NCBI GenBank assembly: GCA_025997455.1
Contig: BNUP01000123.1
Location: 1-6,450 of the forward strand
Length of the DNA stretch: 6,450 nucleotides
Source of the DNA: Fibrobacterales bacterium
GTDB lineage: Bacteria; Fibrobacterota; Fibrobacteria; Fibrobacterales; Fibrobacteraceae
Reading direction: 5' to 3'
Part shown: piece by piece, positions 6,060 through 6,450 of the stretch
Position numbering within the stretch: the stretch's first letter is position 1
How the letters are laid out: the number at the start of each line of letters is the position of its first letter
Notes under the pieces: model-generated
Database searches by the model: none
What the model was told of the DNA's origin: nothing
Seen by the model: the letters and a program-made list of their open reading frames with translations, nothing else
Translations under genes and position numbers: made by a program

Positions 6060-6450
6060 ATGCTTGAATTAAAAAATATTTCTGTGCATTTTTCGGCACG
6101 CGGTGCAAGCGGTAGCGTTGTAAGAGCGGTAGATGATGTCTCGCTATCGGTGAAAGACGGCGAAATTTACGGCATAATCGGTTTATCGGGTGCGGGTAAG
6201 AGCACTCTCGTCCGCACAGTCAATCTCTTAACAAAGCCTCAAAGCGGTGAAGTGCTCATAGACGGCAGGCATATAACGGGACTTGCAGAAAGAGAACTCC
6301 GCACTGCACGCCAAAAAATCGGAATGGTATTTCAGCACTTTAACTTAGCACACTCGCGCACCATATACGACAACATTGCACTCCCCTTAATCGCGGCGGG
6401 AAAATCAAAAGAACAAATCGCTGCCCGGGTGCCGGAACTCTTAAAACTAG
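6060..6450 (+). CDS. metN: Methionine ABC importer ATP-binding protein MetN, N-terminal part (3' end outside window)
   Basis: ATG 6060 opens a frame that runs to the right edge, giving 130 complete codons. The protein is the cytoplasmic ATPase that powers uptake of methionine through the MetI permease with the MetQ binding protein. Visible landmarks are MLELKNISVHF at the start, Walker A GLSGAGKST at 41-49, SGEVLIDGRHITGL at 62-75, and the Q-loop segment KIGMVFQHFNLAHSRTIYDN at 86-105. This KIGM(V/I)FQHFNL block after LRTAR is characteristic of MetN among ABC ATPases. The signature motif, Walker B and the C-terminal NIL domain would lie beyond the window. The SD AGGA (6046-6049) is 10 bases upstream, inside the operator dyad. 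The region is richer in G+C than the genes to the left, which fits a resident core gene. Confidence 0.9.
   Translation, partial: MLELKNISVHFSARGASGSVVRAVDDVSLSVKDGEIYGIIGLSGAGKSTLVRTVNLLTKPQSGEVLIDGRHITGLAERELRTARQKIGMVFQHFNLAHSRTIYDNIALPLIAAGKSKEQIAARVPELLKL

Overview
The window is AT-rich bacterial DNA, with genes packed on the + strand, overlapping or nearly touching starts and stops, and good Shine-Dalgarno (SD) sites. It looks like the right-hand end of an accessory or defence island that meets a core gene at about 5.95-6.05 kb. The base composition changes there: everything left of about 5.8 kb is strongly AT-rich, while the metN fragment at the right edge is visibly richer in G+C. The gene content (RapA-type SNF2 helicase, sacsin-like protein, DUF3990/DUF3791 genes, MetN) fits a low-GC anaerobe of the Firmicutes, Spirochaete or Elusimicrobia kind. 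The sequence alone does not settle the taxon.

Region 1 (1-4656) is a two-gene unit. The C-terminal part of a large sacsin-like protein (its start lies left of the window) carries a terminal zinc-binding domain. It overlaps by 8 bases a complete 1010-residue RapA/HepA-like SNF2 helicase or translocase. The pairing resembles the large-ATPase plus helicase layout of anti-phage systems, but I cannot assign it to a named system.

Region 2 (4707-5796) starts 50 bases later. It is a tightly coupled three-gene operon: a DUF3990 protein with ADP-ribosyltransferase/PARP-like sequence signatures, a small unnamed 80-residue protein, and a DUF3791 protein. The layout suggests a toxin-antitoxin-like module.

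The most unusual signal is in the DUF3791 gene. A palindromic element of about 156 bases (5433-5592 with both TATA flanks) sits in frame just after the start codon. It has 22-base imperfect terminal inverted repeats (18 of 22 matching) and a TATA at each end, and it folds as three tandem hairpins. Removing 5437-5592 in silico restores a 72-residue protein of ordinary DUF3791 appearance. This is a MITE-like or RPE-like (Rickettsia palindromic element) coding insertion.

Region 3 (5797-6059) is non-coding. It holds a 12-base perfect inverted repeat with a T-run (possible terminator or small element remnant), a candidate promoter, and a perfect 8-base dyad of Rrf2/CymR-operator appearance overlapping the transcription start and SD of metN. 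Region 4 (6060-6450) is the first 130 codons of the methionine-importer ATPase gene metN.
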